From Actinotignum schaalii (GTDB lineage: Bacteria; Actinomycetota; Actinomycetes; Actinomycetales; Actinomycetaceae): a stretch of 55,220 bases of DNA. Made by a program: the position numbers and the translations under genes. Positions within the stretch are counted from its first letter, which is position 1. Every line of letters begins with the position of its first letter. The notes under the pieces are model-generated. The model saw nothing but the letters and a program-made list of their open reading frames with translations. It was not told where the DNA came from and made no database searches. The stretch lies in the NCBI RefSeq assembly GCF_028864145.1, contig NZ_JARBHJ010000010.1, positions 1 to 55,220 on the forward strand, read 5' to 3'. Below, piece after piece: positions 24,886-32,147 of this stretch.

Positions 24886-25546
24886 TTTTCACCACGTACT
24901 TAGAGGTTTTCTTTTCCAGATATGCCTGCAGCCACGCCAGCAGCGTGCAGATGGCCAGGTAAATAGCTGCGACTTCAACGTAAAGTATCAAGGGCTCATA
25001 GACGCGCGCTGTTATCTGCTGGCCGATCTGGAACACATCGGAAATGGTGATGACGGAGGCCAGGGACGTTGATTTCACCAGGTTCACGAATTCGTTACTG
25101 ATGGAGGGCAGCGCGATCCGCCAGATCTGCGGGCCAATGACGTGGCGAAGCGTCTGCCAATGCGTCAGACGCAACGTAGCGGCGGCCTCCCATTGGCCCG
25201 AGGGGATAGAGAGTTGCGCTCCGCGGATTCCCTCGGAGATATACGCGCCGGTGTTCAGCGAAAAGGTGATGATAGCGGCTAGCCAGGCCGAAAGCGTGAT
25301 GCCGACCTTGGGCAGCCCGAAAAAGACGATGAAGAGCTGCACGAGAAGCGGGGTTCCGCGGAAAATCCACACATACAACCACGCTATGGCCCGAGCTATC
25401 CGACTCTTAGATAGCCTCAGCTGGGCAGTAATAATGCCCAAAACGAGCGCTATTGCGAAAGAAATCAGGGAAAGCGGAATCGTAACTTTTAACGTGGCCG
25501 CTAAGAGTTGCGGAAAAGACTCGAGCCACAGCGTGATCGTATTCAT
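24878..25546 (-). CDS. Polar amino acid ABC transporter, permease
   Basis: 222 residues from the ATG at 25546 (AAAGG six bases upstream; the frame is open to 25594). About five membrane helices. The EAA loop reads GQWEAAATLRLTHWQTLRHVIGPQ, typical of HisM/TcyB-type permeases. It follows the binding protein gene by 10 bases and overlaps the ATPase gene. Confidence 0.92.
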   Translation of the reverse strand: MNTITLWLESFPQLLAATLKVTIPLSLISFAIALVLGIITAQLRLSKSRIARAIAWLYVWIFRGTPLLVQLFIVFFGLPKVGITLSAWLAAIITFSLNTGAYISEGIRGAQLSIPSGQWEAAATLRLTHWQTLRHVIGPQIWRIALPSISNEFVNLVKSTSLASVITISDVFQIGQQITARVYEPLILYVEVAAIYLAICTLLAWLQAYLEKKTSKYVVKND

Positions 25547-25556
25547 GACGTACCTT

Positions 25557-26336
25557 TTAGTTAGGCGAAATATCTTCGCCGATGTACTTCTCAAAGATCT
25601 TTGCGTAGGAGCCGTTGCTCAGGCCCTTGGCAATAGATTCGTTGAGTTTCTCCTTGAGTGGTTCAGAACCCTTGGCCAGCATGACCGAAATCTGCACCGG
25701 CTCGGCGCCGGGCACCTTGATGCCGTCCAGATCGGTCGCGGAGGTTTTCTTCAGGAAGTCAGAAACCGTCACGACGTCGTTAACCGTGCAGTCTGCCTGG
25801 CCGTTAATGACTAGCTGTGTTGATTTAGAGAAACCTTGGCTGGGCACGATATCGGCGCCAGCTGCGGCGGCAGTCTGGCCGTAGTCAGAAGACGGAGTCT
25901 GGGCGCACTTCTTGCCTTTAAGATCTTCCAGCTTGGTAATGCCGGAGCCCTTTTTAACCAGGATCTCTGAACGAGAAATAGCGTAAGGAGCGGTGAAATC
26001 ATATTTCTTCCGGCGCTCCTCCGTCGGGTTGATGTTATTGATGACGATGTCATACTTGCCCGTGTCGAGGCCGGCAATGAGGGAATCCCATTTAGTCTCA
26101 ACGAATTCGGGTTCAACGCCGAGGTCTTGGGCGATGAGCTGGGCGATCTCCACTTCAAAGCCCACCAGCTTGCCTGATTTGTCATGGTAGCCGTAGGGCA
26201 CGAACGTGCCCTCGATGCCTACTTTGAGTTTTCCGGTTTCTTCGATCTGGGCCAGCGAGTCTTTCTTGGCTCCGCAACCGCTCAAGACGGTCACAGCGGC
26301 AAGTCCGGCAGCCAGCACCTTAAATATTTTCTTCAT
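25557..26336 (-). CDS. Amino acid-binding lipoprotein of ABC transporter
   Basis: 259 residues. Signal peptide with lipobox LSGC (Cys21). The family 3 solute-binding fold is seen in LKVGIEGTFVPYGYHDKSGKLVGFEVEI, FDVSITAP-like YDIVINNINPTEERRKKYDF, and the ligand region DYGQTAAAAG. It is likely a cystine or methionine/polar amino acid receptor, judged from the operon. Translation starts right after a repeat unit that also supplies its AAGGGAA ribosome binding site. Confidence 0.9.
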   Translation of the reverse strand: MKKIFKVLAAGLAAVTVLSGCGAKKDSLAQIEETGKLKVGIEGTFVPYGYHDKSGKLVGFEVEIAQLIAQDLGVEPEFVETKWDSLIAGLDTGKYDIVINNINPTEERRKKYDFTAPYAISRSEILVKKGSGITKLEDLKGKKCAQTPSSDYGQTAAAAGADIVPSQGFSKSTQLVINGQADCTVNDVVTVSDFLKKTSATDLDGIKVPGAEPVQISVMLAKGSEPLKEKLNESIAKGLSNGSYAKIFEKYIGEDISPN

Positions 26337-26414
26337 TGCGGTTCCCTTAATTGATGGTTTGGGTACTTGATGGTTCGGATATTTGATGGTTCGGTTACTT
26401 GACGGTTCCCTTAG
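26336..26414 (-). repeat. Five tandem 15-16 base repeats filling an operon spacer
   Basis: Units begin at 26336, 26351, 26367, 26383 and 26399. On the + strand each begins TTGATGGTT or a close variant. Together they fill the whole spacer between the trans-sulfuration gene and the binding protein gene. The two outer units carry AAGGGAACCG on the - strand, i.e. a ribosome binding site sequence. Confidence 0.75.
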
Positions 26415-27562
26415 TTGATATGTGATAGGGCATTTTCTAGGTCGGCTTTGAGATCGTTGACGTCCTCGATGCCAACAGAGAGGCGCAGCAGGCGGTCAGA
26501 GATTCCCGCCTTTTCGCGTTCTTCCGGGCTCAGATTTTCGTGGATCATGGTTGCCGGGTGGCAGATCAGGGTTTCCACGGAGCCCAAAGAAACCGCGAAG
26601 CGCATAAGCTTCAGATTCTTCGCGAAGGTATGGAAGTCGATGCCGTCAGCAAGTTCAAAGGCGAAAAGTGCGCCGTCGCCCTTCGACTGGAGGGTGTGAA
26701 TCTCCTTTTCTTTGGGTGAATACCAGCCGGGTGCTAATACCCGCGACACGGACGGGTGATTCTCGAGGTAGTTCCGGAGGATTGTGGCATTTTCTTGCTG
26801 GCGTTCGAGCCTGATAACAAGCGTCTTTAGCCCGCGCAGAATCGAATAAGAATCGAAAGGCGAGAGGGGATTACCGAGTGCCTTGGAGGCTATCTTCAGG
26901 CTGGAATACCATTCGTCGTCATTGGTCAGTATAAAACCGGCTAAGACATCGGAATGTCCGCCAAAATATTTCGTGCCCGAGTAAACGACGGCATCTGCGC
27001 CCAGTTCCAAGGGCCGTTGCAGGTATGCGGTTGAGAAGGTGTTATCAACTACGACCTTGGCATTTACTTTTTTAGCCAAAGATACGACATGGGAAATATC
27101 GGTAACCCGGAGGGTGGGGTTGGTGGGCGATTCCAGGAATATTATCGCGGTATCTGCGGGAACCTCCGTCAACTCATTGAAGTCGTCTACGAACTCGGCG
27201 GTTATCCCGCGGCGGGTGAAAAATTCGTCGACCAGTAGGAAAGTGCCTCCGTAAACTGACGAGGTAAGTAATACGCGGTCGCCTGTTGTCAGAGAGGAAA
27301 AGACCGTCGCGGTGGCGGCCATCCCGGTGGCAAAAGCCAGCGCGTGCTTAGCGTTTTCCACGTACGCAACCGCGGATTCAACAGAGCCGCGGGTCGGGTT
27401 GGAGCTGCGCTGATACCCGTACGGCCCCGCGGAGCCATCGGTGGGTTGCTCGAATGTGGATGCCAGATAAATAGGAGGTATGACAGCGCGGTATTGATCA
27501 TCGGGGCGCGAGGCGGAGTAGTCGTTAACAACTCGGGTGGCAAAAGAATAGGGTTGAGGCAT
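26411..27562 (-). CDS. PLP-dependent trans-sulfuration enzyme (cystathionine synthase/lyase type)
   Basis: 383 residues, Cys/Met metabolism PLP family. PLP-binding VYSGTKYFGGHSD (Lys of S-x-T-K), RSSNPTRGSVE near the N-terminus, FLESPTNPTLRV, and SLGSVETLICHPATM at the C-terminal substrate loop. It could be cystathionine gamma-synthase (metB), gamma-lyase (mccB) or methionine gamma-lyase; these cannot be told apart here. First structural gene of an operon with an amino acid importer, downstream of a Met/Cys leader peptide, so a role in sulfur amino acid balance is clear. Confidence 0.9.
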   Translation of the reverse strand: MPQPYSFATRVVNDYSASRPDDQYRAVIPPIYLASTFEQPTDGSAGPYGYQRSSNPTRGSVESAVAYVENAKHALAFATGMAATATVFSSLTTGDRVLLTSSVYGGTFLLVDEFFTRRGITAEFVDDFNELTEVPADTAIIFLESPTNPTLRVTDISHVVSLAKKVNAKVVVDNTFSTAYLQRPLELGADAVVYSGTKYFGGHSDVLAGFILTNDDEWYSSLKIASKALGNPLSPFDSYSILRGLKTLVIRLERQQENATILRNYLENHPSVSRVLAPGWYSPKEKEIHTLQSKGDGALFAFELADGIDFHTFAKNLKLMRFAVSLGSVETLICHPATMIHENLSPEEREKAGISDRLLRLSVGIEDVNDLKADLENALSHIN

Positions 27563-27591
27563 AGTTAATCCATTTTGGGTACGCGAAATTA

Positions 27592-27607
27592 CGGATATTG
27601 CTATCCG
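27592..27607 (-). promoter_or_regulatory. Inverted repeat in leader of trans-sulfuration gene
   Basis: CGGATA-TTGC-TATCCG, a perfect six-base inverted repeat 30 bases before the start at 27562. On the - strand it lies just after a run CCCCCTTATTTTT. It may be an operator or the hairpin of an attenuator fed by the upstream leader peptide. Confidence 0.5.
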
Positions 27608-27661
27608 AAAAATAAGGGGGAATTGTGCCCGCTGCGGGCGATGAGAATGTGCTAGCTGAAA

Positions 27662-27751
27662 TTAGCAGGACATGCACATAGGCATACACATGCACATGCG
27701 GGTACCCATAGCCATGGAGGCGGATACGAATGTGACGGTGTTATTAGCCAT
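27662..27751 (-). CDS. Met/Cys-rich leader peptide (29 residues)
   Basis: ATG at 27751, TAA at 27662-27664. The peptide starts MANNTVTFVSAS and ends MCMCMPMCMSC: of the last eleven codons, five are Met and four Cys, then stop. It has no ribosome binding site but begins seven bases after a -10 element, so it would be translated from a leaderless mRNA. The trans-sulfuration gene starts 100 bases further on. Cys-rich leader peptides are known to control sulfur genes in other actinobacteria; the alternation with Met codons suggests that both amino acids are sensed. Too short to be an enzyme. Confidence 0.75.
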   Translation of the reverse strand: MANNTVTFVSASMAMGTRMCMCMPMCMSC

Positions 27752-27758
27752 GGTTGAA

Positions 27759-27787
27759 AGGATAACGGCAAACTGCGTGAGACGCAA
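27759..27787 (-). promoter_or_regulatory. Promoter of leader peptide / sulfur operon
   Basis: On the - strand TTGCGT (27787-27782), 17 bases, TATCCT (27764-27759), then seven bases to the leader peptide ATG at 27751. Spacing is ideal for a transcript starting at the ATG. Confidence 0.6.
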
Positions 27788-27831
27788 ACCGGGTGAGGAA
27801 AGTCCGTTCGCGGCTTTCTGCCGCGTTGAGC

Positions 27832-27890
27832 TGCGGTAATACGACGACGCCGCGCCTGCCGCCCCGCGCGGACGCCTGGCTATCACCGCA
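27832..27890 (+). repeat. Dispersed intergenic repeat, copy B
   Basis: TGCGGTAATACGACGACGCC at one end and GGCTATCACCGCA at the other, near-complementary, with a GC-rich middle. Shares both blocks with the copy at 24032-24090. It lies between the divergent sulfur operon and padR promoters. Confidence 0.55.
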
Positions 27891-27912
27891 ATTCCCGCGC
27901 TTCCCGCACCTC

Positions 27913-27970
27913 TTGCGCATCCCGCATCCATAGCTATACACTCGGTGACTAGCTGAACTAGTTACTGAGT
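27913..27970 (+). promoter_or_regulatory. padR promoter and operator
   Basis: TTGCGC (27913-27918), 16 bases, TATACA (27935-27940), then a 13-base inverted repeat (27940-27952 and 27958-27970, ACTCGGTGACTAG / CTAGTTACTGAGT, two G:T positions) over the expected transcription start. This is the layout of an autoregulated PadR operator. Confidence 0.6.
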
Positions 27971-27987
27971 GAGTAGTTGGTGGTGGG

Positions 27988-28509
27988 ATGGAAGTTCAGT
28001 ACGCATTCCTCGGTTTGCTTACCCGCGAACCGAGTTACGGCTACGAGTTAAAAAAGCTCTATGACCGCTATTTCGCCGGGGATAAGCCGATTTTGGCCGG
28101 CCAGGTATATGCCACCCTCGCGCGGCTGGCCCGCGATGCCAAGGTGACGCAGGTGGATGACCATGAAAGCTCCGGCGGCCCGAGCCGCACCCGCTACGCA
28201 CTCACCACTACCGGGGAGCGCTCCTTACGCGAATGGCTGGCCACCCCGGAAGTCCCGGCGCTCGCGCTCCAGGAGGATCTCTATTTCAAAACGATTCTCG
28301 CGCTCCTCGTGACCGGGGATGCCTCCCGTTATCTCAAGGCACAGCGAGCTACCCACCAGCAGCGCATGCGTGAGCTCACCACCCGTAAGCAGGGCGCCCC
28401 GCTGGCTGAAAAACTTCTTCTCGATAGCGCCATTTTCCATATCGAGGCGGATCTGCGCTGGATCCAACTGACCTCCGCGCGTCTCGACCAGCTCAAGGAG
28501 GAGCTATGA
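27988..28509 (+). CDS. PadR-family transcriptional regulator
   Basis: 173 residues. Winged helix at the N-terminus (VQYAFLGLLTREPSYGYELKKLYD, then YATLARLARDAKV and GPSRTRYALTTTGERSL), followed by the helical Vir_act_alpha_C-type dimer domain. It overlaps the ABC ATPase gene by 4 bases. PadR proteins next to FtsX-type ABC exporters usually repress them and respond to the exported or toxic compound, often a peptide antibiotic. Confidence 0.93.
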   Translation: MEVQYAFLGLLTREPSYGYELKKLYDRYFAGDKPILAGQVYATLARLARDAKVTQVDDHESSGGPSRTRYALTTTGERSLREWLATPEVPALALQEDLYFKTILALLVTGDASRYLKAQRATHQQRMRELTTRKQGAPLAEKLLLDSAIFHIEADLRWIQLTSARLDQLKEEL

Positions 28510-29201
28510 GCGATAGTATTCTTTCCGCCCGGGATCTCAGGAAAAGCTACGGGAAAACGGCCGCGCTGCGCGGCGTGAGCCTGGAGATCCAGCGCGGGGA
28601 AATCCTGGCTATTATGGGGCCCTCCGGTTCGGGTAAATCAACTCTGCTTCACGCGCTGGCCGGTATCGAACTTCCCGATAGCGGTACGGTCTCCTACTTC
28701 GGCCGGGCCCTGGCGGGTGCCGCAAGTCTGCCGCGCGAACTCACCGCGCTGTCCGATAATGAACGCACTCGCTTGCGCCGCGAGGATTTCGGCTTCGTTT
28801 TCCAATTCAGCCAGCTCGTCCCGGAGCTCACCGCCCTGGATAATATCGCGGTGCCGCTTCTGCTGGGCGGTACCGCTAAGCGCACCGCCTACGCCACGGC
28901 GTATCACTGGCTCGAGCGCGTCGGTTTAGCGGACCACGCGAAGGCACTGCCTGGCGAAATGTCCGGTGGGGAAGCCCAGCGCATCGCCATCGCCCGGGCG
29001 CTGTGCCCCCAGCCCAGCATCCTTTTTGCCGACGAACCCACCGGCTCCCTCGATTCCCTCAACTCCGAATACGTGATGAGCGGCCTGGTGCACCTGGCCC
29101 GCGAACACACCATGACCGTCGTCCTCGTCACCCACGAACCAACCATCGCCGCCTACGCGGACCGCGAGGTCATCGTCCGCGACGGAATCCTGGAGGCCTA
29201 A
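28506..29201 (+). CDS. ABC exporter ATPase (LolD/MacB/BceA type)
   Basis: 231 residues. Walker A GPSGSGKST, signature MSGGEAQRIAIARAL, Walker B ILFADEPTGSLDS. Partner of the FtsX-like permease that starts two bases after its stop. Likely moves antimicrobial peptides or extracts lipoprotein-like substrates; no substrate evidence in the sequence. Confidence 0.93.
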   Translation: MSDSILSARDLRKSYGKTAALRGVSLEIQRGEILAIMGPSGSGKSTLLHALAGIELPDSGTVSYFGRALAGAASLPRELTALSDNERTRLRREDFGFVFQFSQLVPELTALDNIAVPLLLGGTAKRTAYATAYHWLERVGLADHAKALPGEMSGGEAQRIAIARALCPQPSILFADEPTGSLDSLNSEYVMSGLVHLAREHTMTVVLVTHEPTIAAYADREVIVRDGILEA

Positions 29202-29203
29202 CC

Positions 29204-31396
29204 ATGCACGTGGCCTGGATCGTGGTACGTCAATCCCTCGCCCAAACCAAGGGACGCCTCGCTCTTATTACCGGCGCGGTTGCTTTCGGAACCGTCCTCT
29301 TGCTCGCTTTCGCCGCTTTCACCCACGCGACTTTCGACCGCACCGCCGAATCCTGGCAGGAGGCACTGCATAATGCACCGTATGTTGAGGATGTGCCCGC
29401 AGCTGCGGCGTCGTCGCATATAAAAATGTATCGCCCCGGTATCGATGACCTCGCGGTGATCGGTGGGGCGCAGGTGGAGGTTCTGTATGTGGACGCGGCC
29501 GGGGTGAGCGATCCGGCGCAGCTGCACGGTATCACCTGGCCGGGGCGCGGCGAATATCTGCTGTCGCGCGGAACCCGCACCCTGCTGGAAACCAGCGCGA
29601 ATCCCGCGGTGGCCGGCCGCTTCGGAACCACTGATCGGGGCATGCTGCCGCAAGAATTCACCAACGGTCCGGACGACCTCCTCGCCGTGGTGGGTGCAGA
29701 TCTGAGCGAGGTGGGTGTTGCGCACAGCGTGGCCTCGTTCGAGCCGGCCGGGTCGAGTGGCAGCGACCCGAATTTCATCCTGCTCCTCATCGGCCTGGTC
29801 GTGCTGCTTTTCCCGGTGCTTTTCCTTATTTCTATTTCGGCGGCGCTCGGCAGTGCCCAGCGCGAACAGCGTTACGCCACGTTGCGCCTGGTGGGGGCCA
29901 CCACGGCACAGGTGCGCGGGATTCTCATCCTCGAGGCGCTGGTGGGAGCGGCGGTCGGGTATGTGCTGGGCGCGGCGCTTTTCGTGGTGGCGCGGCCGCT
30001 GCTCGCGGAGATTCCGCTGGCGCGCGGGCGCTATTGGGCGGAGTCCCTCGCGGTCACGCCGCTGGCGTACGCCTTCGTCGCGCTCGCGATTATTGCGATG
30101 GTGGTGGGGGCGAATCTGTGGGGGCTGCGGCGCATTGATGCCACGCCCCTGGGGGTGGTACGACGCCGCCGCGCACCCACCCGCCCCTCTCCGCTCAGTT
30201 TCGCCGGTATCGCGCTGGCCTGCGCGATCTTCGGCTATCTGTATGTCACCAGCGAAGCGGATAATGCCACGAACTCCGAACAAACTCTTTTCCTGGCGGC
30301 TGTGGTCATCATGATGTTTGGCCTGGTGGTGGCAGCGCGCTGGTTGATCTACGCGCTGGCTGGCCTGAGCGCGCGGTGGGCGCGGCGGGCTCCTATGATT
30401 ATCGGCCAAAAATACGTGCGGGCGCATTCTGGGCGGATCGCCCGCTCGGTTTCCGGGGTGATCCTCGCGCTTTTCGCCGGTACCTTCTTTATTACGACGG
30501 TTTCCGAGGTGGATTTCCTGGGTGCGCAGGTTCCTACGGTGGCGGAGAAAATGCCGGCCACTACCGCGGTGCTGGCGAACCTCAGCCCGGAGCAGGCCGA
30601 AGCCGCGTCCTGGGCGATTCCCGCGAATGTCCCGGGCGCCCGAGCCCTTACGGTGCCCTATCTCGCACGGTCCTGGGTGGTGCTTCCCTGCGATGGCACC
30701 GAGCGGTACGTGGGACTCACGTGCCAGGGCAGTGGGGTAGTAGGCGTGAATTTTTGGGACTTGGCCGATGCGCCGGGCACCGTCGTCGAAGCCCGTGATG
30801 CCACACAATTGGCCGGAACCGTGCAAGAAGAGTACAGCGCGCATATTTCCGGGCAGGCCCACGCGGTGCTGCTGTCCCTGCGCGAGCCGGGCGATATTGA
30901 AGCGGTGCGCACGATCCTCATGAATGCGCAGCTGGGCGAGCCGGGCGATATCTATGTGTTCGCCGGTGGGAGGGGTATCGCGGTGGCGGTGGACAAGACC
31001 GTGGAAACGATGACCTACCTCGTCTACGCCGGAATTGCGCTGACGTTTGCGGTGGCGATTGTATCGCTGCTGGTTTCTACGTACGCGGGGTTATTAGAAC
31101 GACGCCGCTCTTTGCTGACCCTGCGCCTGAGCGGCATGCAGGTGCGCCAGCTGGCCGCCATGCTCGTGGTGGAGTCGGTGCTCCCGCTGGCTGTCATCGC
31201 CACGCTGACGACGGCCGCCGGTTTCGGCTCAGGCTGGCTGCTCATGGAGATGCGCTCGACCACCTTGGATGCCTCGTTCTCGCCTGTATTGCTGCTGGCC
31301 TTGCTGGCTGCGCTGGGCTTCTCCCTCCTCGCGGTCCTGGCACTCGTACCCGCGCTGCGCCGGGTCAGCGAGCCGGCCAATAACGCGCGGGAGTAG
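29204..31396 (+). CDS. FtsX-like ABC permease
   Basis: 730 residues from the ATG at 29204 (the frame is open to 29003 inside the ATPase gene). One N-terminal helix, an extracellular domain (about 45-190), an FtsX unit of three to four helices (about 195-330), more helices to about 450, a second extracellular domain (about 470-610) and a final FtsX unit. This is the two-FtsX-domain build typical of actinobacterial exporters. Last gene of the padR operon. Confidence 0.9.
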   Translation: MHVAWIVVRQSLAQTKGRLALITGAVAFGTVLLLAFAAFTHATFDRTAESWQEALHNAPYVEDVPAAAASSHIKMYRPGIDDLAVIGGAQVEVLYVDAAGVSDPAQLHGITWPGRGEYLLSRGTRTLLETSANPAVAGRFGTTDRGMLPQEFTNGPDDLLAVVGADLSEVGVAHSVASFEPAGSSGSDPNFILLLIGLVVLLFPVLFLISISAALGSAQREQRYATLRLVGATTAQVRGILILEALVGAAVGYVLGAALFVVARPLLAEIPLARGRYWAESLAVTPLAYAFVALAIIAMVVGANLWGLRRIDATPLGVVRRRRAPTRPSPLSFAGIALACAIFGYLYVTSEADNATNSEQTLFLAAVVIMMFGLVVAARWLIYALAGLSARWARRAPMIIGQKYVRAHSGRIARSVSGVILALFAGTFFITTVSEVDFLGAQVPTVAEKMPATTAVLANLSPEQAEAASWAIPANVPGARALTVPYLARSWVVLPCDGTERYVGLTCQGSGVVGVNFWDLADAPGTVVEARDATQLAGTVQEEYSAHISGQAHAVLLSLREPGDIEAVRTILMNAQLGEPGDIYVFAGGRGIAVAVDKTVETMTYLVYAGIALTFAVAIVSLLVSTYAGLLERRRSLLTLRLSGMQVRQLAAMLVVESVLPLAVIATLTTAAGFGSGWLLMEMRSTTLDASFSPVLLLALLAALGFSLLAVLALVPALRRVSEPANNARE

Positions 31397-31445
31397 CGGG
31401 CTCGGCGCTGTAGGTATTTCCTGGCTGAGCCCTGCAAAGAGATCG

Positions 31446-31577
31446 TCACGCTAAGACGGCTTCTCGAATCAGCTCAGAGCGTGTCACGTTCCGCTCGTGT
31501 GCGCGGGCGTCACTAGCTTTAATTTCCTCGGGCGGGAGCTGTACTGCGCACGTATTACATACGTAGTACAGGTGTGA
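31446..31577 (-). pseudogene. Ribbon-helix-helix antitoxin remnant
   Basis: The last 33 codons read CAVQLPPEEIKASDARAHE then RNVTRSELIREAVLA, a clear CopG-like core (strand, two helices). The residues before it (VFSHLYYVCNT) do not fit, and there is no good start except a GTG near 31577. It seems to have lost its proper N-terminus, or the start is shifted by one base. No toxin gene is next to it. Confidence 0.45.
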
Positions 31578-31587
31578 AAACACATAC

Positions 31588-32147
31588 CGCCCTCTCTGGG
31601 AATGGTGTGGCTCTTGAGAAAAGCGAAACTTCACCCTGCTCGCCTCAACGTCTCCTGCCAGCGGTGCGGGGGAGCCCCCGAAACTCCACGCCGCCTTCCT
31701 GAGTGCCCTTTGCCAGGCTGGCGCCGTCGTGAAAAAAATAACTTTGCGCACGGCGAAGAAGGGGACATGAGTCCCGCGAAGTTGTCTGACTTTTACTTTT
31801 CGGGCTGGGTCGCGCGCGCGAACCGCGATTTTCTGAGGAATTTTCAGGGCTTTTCAGCGTGTTTTCCGTGCGTAAAACCGCAGGTAACGGGCAGAAAGTC
31901 CCGGCTCTGCTCCCGCTTGTCTCGCGGCACGCCCGGTGCGAGCTGCGCTACAACGCAGGCATCTTTCATTCGCTAAAGTAAAGGCGCGAGCGACGATGGA
32001 GCCGGCAACCGGCATCACGGCTCGTACGGAAACGCGCATGGTTCGTCAAGAGCCGGCGTCGCTCCCGCACCGCGGGTCTCCCGCAGCGCGGGGCGCGCTA
32101 TATGCCGAAGGTGACACAGGCGCGGATCCATTGGGAGAAAGCGAACT
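31588..32147. other. Long spacer upstream of adhE, no gene
   Basis: 560 bases with no convincing gene on either strand. It contains four TTTTC elements about 11-14 bases apart (31828-31865) and GC-rich inverted repeats near 31995-32100, so it may be a long regulated leader of adhE. No clear Rex-type site (TTGTGAA-N-TTCACAA) was found. Confidence 0.4.

Noticed and set aside
27790-27810. GAGGAAAGTCCG block resembling RNase P RNA
   Set aside because: Only the short P4-like block matches; no other conserved RNase P region or length around it, and it overlaps the leader promoter.
30153-30178. GGTGGTACGACGCCGCCG inside the permease gene as a member of the dispersed repeat
   Set aside because: Lies in coding sequence as an Arg-rich loop (VVRRRRAP) and lacks the second block; could be chance in GC-rich sequence.
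29198-30862. 554-residue - strand frame
   Set aside because: Antisense of the FtsX permease; Arg/His/Gly-rich composition, no ribosome binding site.
31565-31582. GTGTGAAAACACAT as Rex site for adhE
   Set aside because: Does not fit the Rex consensus halves and lies about 570 bases from the adhE start.
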